Source of the DNA: Pseudoalteromonas distincta
GTDB taxonomy: Bacteria; Pseudomonadota; Gammaproteobacteria; Enterobacterales; Alteromonadaceae
Direction: 5' to 3'
Assembly: GCF_000814675.1 (NCBI RefSeq)
Contig: NZ_JWIG01000029.1
Span: forward strand, 62,001-126,000
Length of the DNA stretch: 64,000 nucleotides
The notes below the pieces were generated by a model. The model was not told the DNA's origin. It did not search any database and was given only the letters and a program-made list of their open reading frames with translations. The translations under genes and the position numbers were made by a program. Position 1 is the stretch's first letter. Each line of letters starts with the position of its first letter. Of this stretch, positions 56,128 through 64,000 are shown piece after piece.

Positions 56128-56466
56128 ATGTCGCTGCCTGCTTGCCCAAAATGCCAATGTGAATATGTTTACGAGGACCAACAACTGCTTATTTGCCCCG
56201 AGTGCGCCCATGAGTGGAACCCAAATAATACAAACGATGAAGACGCTATTTTAGTTAAAGATGCCAACGGCACTTTACTTAATGATGGCGATAAAGTGAC
56301 CGTAGCCAAAGATTTAAAAATTAAAGGCAGCTCGCAAGTAATTAAAATTGGCACCAAAGCGGTAGTTAGAAGAGTGCTTGATAAAAAAGATCACGAACTT
56401 GATTGTAAAGTGGAAGGCATTGGCGAAATGATGGTAACTGCTAAGTTTGTGAAAAAGGCTAATTGA
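56128..56466 (+). CDS. yjdM: PhnA/YjdM family zinc-ribbon protein
   Basis: A 112-residue protein close in length and pattern to E. coli YjdM (PhnA, 111). The N-terminal zinc ribbon has CPKCQCEYVYEDQQLLICPECAHEW, with Cys pairs CxxC at both ends; the C-terminal domain has VKDANGTLLNDGDKVTV and LKIKGSSQVIKIGT. Despite the old name, the protein is not shown to work in phosphonate use. Start at 56128 is chosen because GAGAG precedes it; the frame stays open upstream to 56083. Confidence 0.88.
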   Translation: MSLPACPKCQCEYVYEDQQLLICPECAHEWNPNNTNDEDAILVKDANGTLLNDGDKVTVAKDLKIKGSSQVIKIGTKAVVRRVLDKKDHELDCKVEGIGEMMVTAKFVKKAN

Positions 56467-56512
56467 GTTAGCCTCCCTATAACCGAGTAGTTATAAGCGA
56501 AGAATTGGTTTT

Positions 56513-56899
56513 TCATATTCGCTTTAACAAGCATATACTAAAATTTTCTAACATTTTTTGGCATTGATTTATGTACATCTCGGAGTCCATTTTAGGCAAA
56601 ATATATGCTAGTTGATCCTTGTCGCCATTAATATGCTTTACAGCATTTTTAGAGTAGTTAAATTTTTTGATTGCAAGTCGGGGCTTAGAGAAAAAATCAG
56701 GATTTGAATTATGGAAGTCCCATACCATTTTTTTTAAGTTTTGGTGTGAGCTTTCAAATCCATAAATTTCACTTAAACCAGATAATAATTCAGATGCTGC
56801 AGCAGATAAATGTAAGCTAGAAATAAAGCGTTCTTCATTGTACAGGTCGATAGCGTCTTCAATCATATCCATAGCAATATCACCTTTATGAATTTTCAT
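56513..56899 (-). CDS. Hypothetical alpha-helical protein, possibly HEPN-like
   Basis: A 128-residue protein with a strong ribosome site (GGAGGGAACT before the ATG). It is helical, without signal or membrane segments. The N-terminal DAIDLYNEERFISSLHLSAAASELLSG and the later FNYSKNAVKHINGDKD give a pattern like small HEPN-type bundles, but the Arg of the usual RxxxxH motif is absent (Lys-Asn-Ala-Val-Lys-His instead). No function is claimed. It is convergent with yjdM. Confidence 0.55.
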   Translation of the reverse strand: MKIHKGDIAMDMIEDAIDLYNEERFISSLHLSAAASELLSGLSEIYGFESSHQNLKKMVWDFHNSNPDFFSKPRLAIKKFNYSKNAVKHINGDKDQLAYILPKMDSEMYINQCQKMLENFSICLLKRI

Positions 56900-57081
56900 A
56901 GTTCCCTCCGGTCTCCCTTAATATAATCAAGGACATTTTACATTTTTGAGTATTACACTCTACAAAAACACTAATAATTGAGTAGTAACTCCAAGTAATA
57001 TAGCTACAAAATCAGATAAGTTAGTTCAAGCTATGTATATAAAGTAGTCCCTCAGAAGGTTTACTTTGCTGAAGGAAGTAT

Positions 57082-57558
57082 TTATAAAATCTCTACCACC
57101 ACGTATTCGTGGGCTTTACCTGCAATTGTTAACGTAATTTCATCATCAATCTGTTTATTTAATAACTGCTTACCCAGTGGTGCGCCGGGTGTTACTACGG
57201 CTATTGCGTGCTCTTTAACATTTACCGTTAACCCACCAGCTGCAGGGCCTAAATAAAACCATTTTTGCGCTGCGTTATCATCTTCTAAACATACCAGCGA
57301 ACCGATAGCTATTTTGTCGGTTGGTTTTTCATTAAAGGCAGGTTCGAACAATTCTATGCTTTTATAGCAATCGTTTACGCGCTGGGCTTGGCCTTGTGCT
57401 AAATAAGCGGCTTCGAGCCCTAGGGTATCGTATTTGTTTTCGGCTATGTTTTCTTCATGCGTGGCGGTGTCGTGCGCGGTTTTTGCCGCTACTTTTGCTG
57501 TTGTAAGCTGCGCTTCTAGCGCAAAGCGAAGATGTTCAATAACGTGGGTTTTATTCAT
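57082..57558 (-). CDS. GreA/GreB-like transcription factor
   Basis: A 158-residue protein. The N-terminal ~80 residues form an alpha-helical region that could be a coiled coil (EENIAENKYDTLGLEAAYLAQ). The C-terminal ~75 residues resemble the GreA/GreB FKBP-like domain (AIAVVTPGAPLGKQLLNKQIDDEITL). It is shorter and diverged from canonical GreA and GreB, more like the GreAB/Rnk-type relatives that bind RNA polymerase through the secondary channel. It stands alone. Confidence 0.72.
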   Translation of the reverse strand: MNKTHVIEHLRFALEAQLTTAKVAAKTAHDTATHEENIAENKYDTLGLEAAYLAQGQAQRVNDCYKSIELFEPAFNEKPTDKIAIGSLVCLEDDNAAQKWFYLGPAAGGLTVNVKEHAIAVVTPGAPLGKQLLNKQIDDEITLTIAGKAHEYVVVEIL

Positions 57559-57635
57559 GAGGATTAGTACAATACAGGCTGTAAAAATAAGGCAGCTAGT
57601 TTAACATTTTTGCTAGGCTTAAAACCATTGTTTTA

Positions 57636-57671
57636 AACCCCGCAAGTTTGGTGGGAATACTAGCGGGGCTT
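57636..57671 (-). terminator. Terminator of secDF
   Basis: On the minus strand AAGCCCCGC pairs with GCGGGGTTT (one G-T pair) around a 19-base loop, followed by AAAACAATGG. It starts about 70 bases after the secF stop. The T run is short. Confidence 0.6.
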
Positions 57672-57739
57672 AAATTAGCATTAAACAAGCAAATTGCGGT
57701 TGGTTGGTGCAGCTCTTTGCTTGTGCTTTATTAAAAACC

Positions 57740-58675
57740 TTATGGCATATCTAATAATGTTTGCGTGTGGGCATCTACTTTAACTTCGTAGTTTTTAGCG
57801 CTTAAGCCCAATAGCTCCGGCAAGGTTGCCGCTATACAAATAGACGAGAACGTACCCACTACAATGCCAGTAAATAATGCAATAGCAAAGCCTTGCAGTG
57901 GTGCGCCTGCAAGTAACCAAACGCTCGCAACCGTTGCAAGTGTGGTACCCGACGTTATTAAGGTGCGCGTTAGTGTGCTTTTAATCGCATTATTAATAAT
58001 AGTCGCTGGGGTAAGTACATTGTTTGATTGAACACGTAAAAGCTCACGTACTCTATCCCCCACTATTATTGAGTCGTTAAGTGAGTAACCAATAATAGCC
58101 AGTAAACTTGCCAGTACGGTTAAGTTAAATTCAATTTGTAATAGTGAAAATAACCCAAGTACGAGTATTAAATCGTGCACTAGCGCAACCACAGAGCCAA
58201 CAGCTAATCGCCATTCAAAACGCACTGCAAGGTAAATCATTACCGCAATCATTGCAGCAAACATTGCTAAACAGCCTTGATCAAATAACTCATCGCCCAC
58301 TTGTGAGCCAATATAAGCTGACGATAATACCTGTGCGTTTATATCATCGTTTTGTGTAACAGCGCTTTGCCAATCAAGGCTATTAGCTGTTGTTGATGCA
58401 CTTGGCGCTTCTCTTAATTGAAAATGACTATTACCTTGCGCGGTTAGCTCAAACTCACCGTTGTGATTTTTAGCAATAAACGATTGAAGCTCTTTTAGCT
58501 CAACACTTTGACTGGTTGTAAACTCAGTTAAATAACCGCCGGTAAAATCTAGGCCAAAATTTAGACCCTTTTGTGCAAGCGTAAATACTGATAGCAGCAC
58601 TAAGATGGCGCTTAAAAGCATGCCCATAAAGCGTAAACGTGTGCCCTTTTCACCTTTCAAAAAATAATTAAGCAT
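57740..58675 (-). CDS. secF: Protein translocase subunit SecF (probable second copy)
   Basis: A 311-residue RND-family membrane protein with six helices. Family segments are GLNFGLDFTGGYLTEF, LAVRFEWRLAVGSVVALVHDL with the Asp of SecF, and IIGYSLNDSIIVGDRVRELLR. With SecD it uses the ion gradient to help proteins leave the Sec channel. It overlaps secD by eight bases. There is no yajC, tgt or queA next to it, unlike the main secDF locus of gammaproteobacteria. The vemP-like gene upstream suggests it corresponds to Vibrio SecF2. Confidence 0.9.
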   Translation of the reverse strand: MLNYFLKGEKGTRLRFMGMLLSAILVLLSVFTLAQKGLNFGLDFTGGYLTEFTTSQSVELKELQSFIAKNHNGEFELTAQGNSHFQLREAPSASTTANSLDWQSAVTQNDDINAQVLSSAYIGSQVGDELFDQGCLAMFAAMIAVMIYLAVRFEWRLAVGSVVALVHDLILVLGLFSLLQIEFNLTVLASLLAIIGYSLNDSIIVGDRVRELLRVQSNNVLTPATIINNAIKSTLTRTLITSGTTLATVASVWLLAGAPLQGFAIALFTGIVVGTFSSICIAATLPELLGLSAKNYEVKVDAHTQTLLDMP

Positions 58676-60506
58676 GTGCTTTTACTCCTGCTTTTTTACC
58701 CATTTTTAAATACAACGTTTGGCTTAATATTTTTGATACGTACACACCTGTAAATACAGACGTTAAAAGCCCCAGTGCGAGTGTAATGGCAAAACCTTTA
58801 ACGGGCCCATAGCCTATGCCGTATAAGATAAGTGCGGTGATCATGGTCGTTATATTGGCATCAAATATTGTATTTGCGGCTTGTTTATAACCCTCTTGAA
58901 TAGCTTGATATGGTGCACGGCCTTGGCGACGTTCTTCTTTAATACGTTCAAATATTATTACGTTAGTGTCTACCGCCATACCTATCGTTAGCACCAGGCC
59001 AGCGATACCCGGAAGCGTTAACACAACCCCTGGTAATAATGACATTAAGCCCACAAGCGACGTTAAATTTAATATAAGTGCTACGTTTGCAATAAGGCCT
59101 AAACGGCGATACCAAAGCGCCATAAATGCAAGGGTAATACCCATACCTAACATAAGCGCGGCTAAGCCATTACTAATATTTTCGCTGCCGAGGCTTGGCC
59201 CTATAGTTTGTTCGTGCACAATTGTAACGGGTGCTGTAAGCGAGCCTGCACGTAATAACAATGCTAGGTCGGCTGCCGCTTGTTGGCTTTTCATATTGGT
59301 AATACTAAAACGCGAACTTAAATGCTGAGCAATATTGGCAACGTTAATAACTTCGCTTTTTTTAACGACTTCGCCTTTAGCGTTTTGAGAATACTCAGAG
59401 TAAACCGTCGCCATTGGCTTACCAATATTGGCTTTTGAAAACGCCGACATTGCATCCCCGCCTTGGCCGTCTAGGCTTAGTTGTACAAGTGGTTTACCCC
59501 AATCGTCGCGGCCTATGTTTGCATTATTAATATGATCGCCTGTAAAAATTGGCACAGGATCGAGCTTTATGGTTCCGCCCGATTGCATATTAAATGTTTG
59601 CCCGCCAATTTCTTTTAATTGATAAAAACCAAGCGATGCTGTTGCACCAATAATACGTTTTGCTTCGGTTGGATCTTGCACGCCAGGAAGCTCTATACGA
59701 ATGCGATGTTTGCCTTGTTGCTGTGTTATCGCTTCGGTAATGCCTAACTCTTCAATACGTGAACGAAGGGTTGTGAGTGTTTGCCCCATTACTTCTTTAT
59801 CAAAGCTGCTGCGGCCTTGCTCTGAATAACTAAATTTGGCAGTTTTAACGCTGCCGTTATTGCTTGTTACAACGGCTAAATTAGCAAATCGGCTTTGTAG
59901 CTCTTCAATAACTGGGGTTAACTTGTCGGTTGAATTAGGCAATGCGTTTATTTCAAACCCGTGCTGAGTTTGCTGCGCTTTTACGCCATGTGCTTTTTGC
60001 TTAATGATGATTGATTTAGCTTGTTGATACGCACTGACTAATTGCTCATCAACGGCTTTATCTAAATCTACGTCTAGTACAAATAGCACACCGCCATTTA
60101 AATCAAGGCCCAGCTTTATTGGTGATAAACCAAAATCTTGTAACCATGTTGGGCTGGTTGCATGCTCAACAATTTTAACTTGCGTGTTTGGATATTGCGC
60201 TTTTATAGCCGCTTGCGCCTGAGCGCTTTTAGTTGGCTCGTTTAAAAGTATATTAATAGTGGATTGCTTATCTAAACCCTGCTCAACCTCTAGCCCTTGT
60301 TTATTTAAAAAAGTAACTAGCGTTTTAGTGCTCGGTAAAGATTGCGTTTCGCTGTGCGGAGCAGCACTGATGTGCAACCACGATTTATTTGGGTATAAAT
60401 TTGGTAATGCGCTGATAGCTAATAAAACCAATACTATTAGCATGGCTATATAGCTTAATTTGAACTTAGCCGTAGACGGCTTTTTATCTTTTTTAAAACT
60501 TAACAT
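58668..60506 (-). CDS. secD: Protein translocase subunit SecD (probable second, VemP-controlled copy)
   Basis: A 612-residue RND-family membrane protein (E. coli SecD 615) with a large periplasmic domain and six helices. Family segments are GLDLNGGVLFVLDVD (GLDLRGG in E. coli), RIRIELPGVQDPTEAKRIIG and GMAVDTNVIIFERIKEE, whose Asp 513 corresponds to the proton- or sodium-translocation Asp 519 of E. coli. AAGGA lies six bases before the ATG but is part of an 8 bp helix with the end of the vemP-like gene region, so it may be masked. Absence of yajC and the upstream arrest-peptide-like ORF indicate a regulated paralogue rather than the housekeeping copy. Confidence 0.92.
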   Translation of the reverse strand: MLSFKKDKKPSTAKFKLSYIAMLIVLVLLAISALPNLYPNKSWLHISAAPHSETQSLPSTKTLVTFLNKQGLEVEQGLDKQSTINILLNEPTKSAQAQAAIKAQYPNTQVKIVEHATSPTWLQDFGLSPIKLGLDLNGGVLFVLDVDLDKAVDEQLVSAYQQAKSIIIKQKAHGVKAQQTQHGFEINALPNSTDKLTPVIEELQSRFANLAVVTSNNGSVKTAKFSYSEQGRSSFDKEVMGQTLTTLRSRIEELGITEAITQQQGKHRIRIELPGVQDPTEAKRIIGATASLGFYQLKEIGGQTFNMQSGGTIKLDPVPIFTGDHINNANIGRDDWGKPLVQLSLDGQGGDAMSAFSKANIGKPMATVYSEYSQNAKGEVVKKSEVINVANIAQHLSSRFSITNMKSQQAAADLALLLRAGSLTAPVTIVHEQTIGPSLGSENISNGLAALMLGMGITLAFMALWYRRLGLIANVALILNLTSLVGLMSLLPGVVLTLPGIAGLVLTIGMAVDTNVIIFERIKEERRQGRAPYQAIQEGYKQAANTIFDANITTMITALILYGIGYGPVKGFAITLALGLLTSVFTGVYVSKILSQTLYLKMGKKAGVKAHA

Positions 60507-60512
60507 GTTGAA

Positions 60513-60611
60513 TCCTTATTGCCAGCAAAGCTAGCAACGTACTTTTTAAAAGCACAATTAATCTGCAGGCTAAAACTTTAAAAGTTAAAACCTAATAAAA
60601 TTAAATAAGGA
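60513..60611 (-). promoter_or_regulatory. Candidate SD-masking RNA structure between vemP-like gene and secD
   Basis: On the minus strand TCCTTATT (60611-60604) just after the vemP-like stop is the exact complement of AATAAGGA (60520-60513), which contains the secD ribosome site. An 8 bp hairpin, TTGCTAGC/GCTGGCAA with a 3-base loop, sits right before the site. In Vibrio the vemP-secD2 mRNA masks the secD2 ribosome site in a stem-loop that a stalled ribosome opens. The same layout is seen here. Confidence 0.7.
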
Positions 60612-60614
60612 AAA

Positions 60615-61076
60615 TCAAGCGTGGTAGGTAGTTACAGCTTTGTAGAGTAAATTAACGTCTTTCCAGCCACTCAAACGCGACTTTTTACTATTAGTTACAA
60701 ACGTATACCAAGGCTGTATAGGATTAATCGCTCTTGGTCGTAAGAATATATGCCTAACAAGATTTTGAGCAAAAAATTCAAAAACCACATCGTATTCTGG
60801 CTCACTTTGAACAGTGTGCAAAAACAATGATGAATTATTGGCAGTTAACCTTGGTTGGTGCGCGTCAAAATCGGTTTGATGCGTTTTTTTATGCTGCGAA
60901 GTATCTACAGACTTACTAATAGGCTGTATTTTAGTTAAATCGGCAATATCAGTAAGCGAAACCTGCGTACTAACATTGATATTTAAATTTTGTGAGGCGC
61001 CCATAGCATTGCTCTGCACACTAAAAAGTGCAGCAAGTAGCAAAAAGGCAGTTAAAAACACTCTAAATTTAAACAT
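60615..61076 (-). CDS. VemP-like secretory arrest peptide (SecDF regulator)
   Basis: A 153-residue protein with a signal peptide (MFKFRVFLTAFLLLAALFSVQSNA). Its C-terminus, RLSGWKDVNLLYKAVTTY at residues 134-151, aligns with the arrest motif of Vibrio alginolyticus VemP as I recall it (R-I-x-G-W-K-E-T-N-A-M-Y-V-A-L-N). Arg, Gly, Trp, Lys, Asn, Tyr and Ala are identical and most others are conservative. The protein length (VemP 159), the signal peptide, the motif next to the stop codon and the position upstream of secD-secF all agree with VemP. Predicted role: stalls its own ribosome when export is slow, which opens the secD ribosome site. Confidence 0.8.
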   Translation of the reverse strand: MFKFRVFLTAFLLLAALFSVQSNAMGASQNLNINVSTQVSLTDIADLTKIQPISKSVDTSQHKKTHQTDFDAHQPRLTANNSSLFLHTVQSEPEYDVVFEFFAQNLVRHIFLRPRAINPIQPWYTFVTNSKKSRLSGWKDVNLLYKAVTTYHA

Positions 61077-61536
61077 TCACGTTTTAAAACTAAAATAAGT
61101 GATGCGTAGTATATAAGGGCTAGTATTTAAAATACAACAGCCTGCTCGTTAATTTAGTTTGATTTTACAACTTAACCTGAGGCGCTGGCGTTGCTTTATT
61201 TAGAACCAATTATTTAAAGATTTTTTTGGTAATTTCATTTATAAAATATGTTGCGCTCAAATCTACTACTTCGACAGCATCTCTTTTCCTTACCAAATAC
61301 AAAAGGAGTAGTTATTTAGGGTTAATTTTAATTTATTACTTGTAGTTTTATTATTCATTTTGCATTCATTTGGTCGTTTTTTTTGGTAAAATAATAAATA
61401 AGCCATAAAACTTCGTACTATAAATGGTCAAGTTGCAGCGGCTATACGAAATTAGTATAATTAAATGTAAACAAATAGCTAAATTTTGATTTTCTTAATT
61501 ATGTTATGGATAGTAGATAAGGCAGGGAAAGTCATT
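61077..61536. other. Divergent intergenic region, vemP-like gene and HAD protein
   Basis: This 460-base AT-rich gap holds the putative promoter of the vemP-like gene near 61108-61137 and presumably that of the HAD gene. I searched for JUMPstart or ops elements because the next gene is typical of surface-sugar loci and found none. Long T and A runs lie at 61370-61400. No coding frame or repeat is convincing. Confidence 0.5.
61108..61137 (-). promoter_or_regulatory. Candidate sigma-70 promoter of the vemP-like gene
   Basis: On the minus strand TTGTAT (-35, plus 61132-61137) and TATACT (-10, plus 61108-61113) are separated by 18 bases. Transcription would begin about 25 bases before the ATG at 61076. 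No other promoter is seen between the vemP-like gene and secD, which suggests a vemP-secD-secF transcript. Confidence 0.4.
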
Positions 61537-63600
61537 ATGGAAAAAAACATATTTAGTAAAATAGCCTCAAAATTTTACAACAAAAGCTTAAAGCTAATAA
61601 ATACCCTAAGTAATGACACTGACCTAAAAAAGCTAATAAACAACAGTGAAATAGTCTCTTTTGATATCTTTGATACTGTAATCCTTAGAAAAGTCTTCGA
61701 ACCAGCTGATATTTTTACAATAGTTGAGAATTTATATAATGATGAACATAAAAAGCTAGACATAGACTTTAAAAGCATCCGAGGTAATGCCGAGGCAGAA
61801 GCAACAAAAATACTAGCTGAGCTAAATGGTACCCAATCCATAGGTTTGGATGAGATATATGCACATATACAAAAAACACAAAATCTAGATAGCAAAGTAA
61901 TTAACATATTGAAAGCGCTAGAAATCGAAATAGAATTAAAATTTTGTGTCAAAAATGAATATATGCACTCTTTTTATCAATACTGTATTGATAATGGTAA
62001 AAAGGTTATTTTCACCTCGGACATGTACTTACCGGAGTACGTGATAAAAAAAATTCTTTACGATAATGGGTATACAAAATTTCATAAATTATTTTTATCC
62101 TCTGTAATTCGTAAATCAAAGTCTAAAGGAGGGTTATATCCGCATATACTTAAAGACCTATCCTGTAAACCGTCTAAGCTTTTACATATTGGCGATTATT
62201 ACTTCGCCGATGTCATTAACGCGATGAAAGAAGGCATCAAACCTTATTATTACAAAAAAACCAGTGAATATGCGCTTAGCCATCATTCATTTAAAAGACT
62301 AAGGCAGCTATACCCTTCTAAACTCTCTATAGAAGAATCTATTTATTTTGCGACTATCATCAACAAAACGTTTACCCAAAGAGATAATAACAACGAGAAT
62401 ATATGGTACGACTTTGGTTATGTATACTGTGGAATAATATATTTTGGCTTAACTCGTTGGTTAACTAGCCAGGTTTTGCATCAAGAAATAGAACATATAT
62501 TTTTCCTTGCTCGCGACGGCTATATTATGCACAAAGCCTATAGCCTTATGAATCAGGGAGCTAAAACGCCTGTTAGTAAGTATATGTACGCATCAAGACG
62601 AGCTATAAACATCCCAACTATATACAATGGAATCGATGAATATTCGATAAAAGTACTATGCCATTTTGTTCCTAATTTGAGCGTCGCTAATTACCTTGAT
62701 AGAGTTGATATAGATGCAACAAAACATATTAAAAAAATAAAAGAAGTTGGATTTTTTGATCAAAATCATATAATTGACACAGATAACGATAAGGATAAAT
62801 TAGCAAAACTCTTTCATTTATTAGTTGATGATGTATGCAGTATTGCAGCTGTAGAAAGAGAAAACCTACTAATTTACCTAAATCAAATTGGGTTTATGGA
62901 TGCCAAAAAAGTCGCGATTGTTGACATTGGGTGGCAAGGGACAATTCAGAACTCATTAAATAAGCTAATGTTATTAGAAAATAATGAAATAGACATTAAT
63001 GGTTATTACCTAGGCACATTTCAAACTGTTCTGAAATTTGCTGAAAAAGGATTTCCGATGTCAGGTTATATGTGTAACTTTTCAGAACCTAAAAATAATT
63101 TTCAGGTCTTATCGGGAGGTGTACATATGCTCGAATTTATTTTTTCGGCACCTCATGGCTCTGTAATAAAATTTGATAAAAAAAATGATGAAGTAATAGC
63201 TATATTTGAACCTAATGATTTTTCTAATAACAAATTAGACACAATAAACGAATTTCAAAAAGGAGCTATGGACTTTATTTCTGATTTTATGGCTATTGAA
63301 AGAGATTATAAAAAAATAAATATCGCTCCTGAAACGGCTATAAAACCTATATCTAGATTATTAAAAACTCCTACCTATAGCGAGTCTGTGAACTTTGGTA
63401 ATCTCAAACACTCTGAGTATGTAGGAGCAAATAGCCATGAAAGTTACTTTGCGAAATCGCCTGATCCATTAAAAATGTATCTTAATCCAATTAAGTTTAA
63501 GCAAACCTATAACAAATCATTATGGAAAGCTGGCTTCAGAAAGCGCTACATGAGATATATTCTACCAGAAAACATATACTGCTTTTTCAGAAAGCATTAA
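61537..63600 (+). CDS. Large HAD-superfamily hydrolase-like protein (COG5610 type)
   Basis: A 687-residue cytoplasmic protein. Residues ~35-265 hold a HAD domain: SFDIFDTVILRK (motif I, DxD-like), VIFTSDMYLP (motif II), SKSKGGLYPHIL with the motif III Lys, and LLHIGDYYFADVINAM (motif IV). The C-terminal ~400 residues include HIFFLARDGYIMHKAY and VAIVDIGWQGTIQNSLNKL, typical of these large HAD proteins often found in capsule or O-antigen loci. The exact reaction is unknown. The gene is more AT-rich in codon use than its neighbours, which suggests transfer. AGGGA precedes ATG 61537. Confidence 0.8.
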   Translation: MEKNIFSKIASKFYNKSLKLINTLSNDTDLKKLINNSEIVSFDIFDTVILRKVFEPADIFTIVENLYNDEHKKLDIDFKSIRGNAEAEATKILAELNGTQSIGLDEIYAHIQKTQNLDSKVINILKALEIEIELKFCVKNEYMHSFYQYCIDNGKKVIFTSDMYLPEYVIKKILYDNGYTKFHKLFLSSVIRKSKSKGGLYPHILKDLSCKPSKLLHIGDYYFADVINAMKEGIKPYYYKKTSEYALSHHSFKRLRQLYPSKLSIEESIYFATIINKTFTQRDNNNENIWYDFGYVYCGIIYFGLTRWLTSQVLHQEIEHIFFLARDGYIMHKAYSLMNQGAKTPVSKYMYASRRAINIPTIYNGIDEYSIKVLCHFVPNLSVANYLDRVDIDATKHIKKIKEVGFFDQNHIIDTDNDKDKLAKLFHLLVDDVCSIAAVERENLLIYLNQIGFMDAKKVAIVDIGWQGTIQNSLNKLMLLENNEIDINGYYLGTFQTVLKFAEKGFPMSGYMCNFSEPKNNFQVLSGGVHMLEFIFSAPHGSVIKFDKKNDEVIAIFEPNDFSNNKLDTINEFQKGAMDFISDFMAIERDYKKINIAPETAIKPISRLLKTPTYSESVNFGNLKHSEYVGANSHESYFAKSPDPLKMYLNPIKFKQTYNKSLWKAGFRKRYMRYILPENIYCFFRKH

Positions 63601-63729
63601 TTTGGTAACCGTATTTTAATGCTTAAAATTAATATTCAAAAAACTAATACCTTTCCTTGTTTCAATTAACGGCGTTTACTGAACTTATAAGTTATTTTAT
63701 TTACCCATATACCAACTCTGAGATACTGA

Positions 63730-64000
63730 ATGCGCCCCAGACAAAGCAGTGAAAAACGCCCCGACGCCATGAATTTACGCCAAAGTGTAAAAACACTGTG
63801 GCCCTACCTTACAAAATTTAAAGGCCGTGTTTTTATCGCACTTATGGCGCTTATAGGCGCAAAAGGTGCCACGCTTTTAATGCCTTGGGCGCTTAAAGAA
63901 ATAATAGACTCTGTAGATAAGTCAATTAACCCACTGTTAGTTATTCCCGCTTTATTATTATTGATGTACGGCGCGCTGCGTTTTGCTAGCGTGTTTTTAG
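63730..64000 (+). CDS. ABC exporter of the Atm1 type, N-terminal part (3' truncated by window)
   Basis: The first 90 codons of a membrane-fused ABC transporter. The translated N-terminus has a polar lead (MRPRQSSEKRPDAMNLRQS), then the first membrane helix and the segments LLMPWALKEIIDSVD and LLLLMYGALRFAS, typical of Atm1/HMT-type exporters of glutathione-linked compounds or metals. The ATPase domain lies outside the window, so the family call rests on the first helices only. Confidence 0.7.
   Translation, partial: MRPRQSSEKRPDAMNLRQSVKTLWPYLTKFKGRVFIALMALIGAKGATLLMPWALKEIIDSVDKSINPLLVIPALLLLMYGALRFASVFL

Noticed and set aside
61077-61536. JUMPstart/ops element before the HAD gene
   Set aside because: No GGCGGTAGC-like sequence was found; the similarity of a CAGCGGC stretch is too short.

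Overview
The window reads as a stretch of chromosome from an AT-rich marine gammaproteobacterium, most likely Pseudoalteromonas or a close relative (inferred from protein similarity, low GC, gene content and repeat style; no 16S gene is present). No prophage, CRISPR array or intact transposase was seen. Mobile DNA is limited to small non-coding elements: two copies of a roughly 190 bp MITE-like repeat, one of which is split by a second MITE with 16 bp terminal inverted repeats and a TA duplication.

Layout. 1-2138: nrdA (3' end), nrdB and yfaE, the class Ia ribonucleotide reductase set, with a terminator-like hairpin between nrdA and nrdB. 2174-7119: small accessory genes (DUF1287, a zincin, a PLA2-like secreted protein, an alpha/beta hydrolase, a 59-residue membrane protein, a YkgJ cluster protein). 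7252-9704: a His-rich TonB-dependent receptor behind two Zur-box-like sites, so probably a zinc importer. 9729-10302: nested MITEs. 10331-18871: fklB, tRNA-Ser(UGA), ydjA, doxX, fadH, sppA, ansA. 18940-22127: divergent gnd and pykA. 22196-29050: a LytTR/LytS two-component pair, SulP transporter, Lrp-like regulator, gloC, M14 peptidase. 29474-32791: thrS-infC-rpmI-rplT, with an ATT start for infC. 33146-38553: DUF3010, acyl-CoA synthetase, an HflX GTPase, gdhA. 38927-45851: yehS, lolCDE, and a formaldehyde detoxification set (LysR regulator, frmA, frmB). 46255-52757: small membrane proteins, MgtC, an acyltransferase, a TonB-domain protein, fabY, a GlxA-type regulator.

52791-55823 is a tight three-gene operon: a RimK-like ATP-grasp ligase, a GNAT/C39-peptidase fusion and an MgtC protein, preceded by a leader with serial hairpins, the last one terminator-like. 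57740-61076 is the most interesting locus: a secD-secF pair preceded by a 153-residue secretory ORF whose C-terminus strongly resembles the arrest motif of Vibrio VemP. The vemP-secD gap can form an 8 bp helix that hides the secD Shine-Dalgarno sequence. This predicts a force- or export-sensing translational switch controlling a second SecDF. The window ends with a COG5610-type HAD protein and the start of an ABC exporter.
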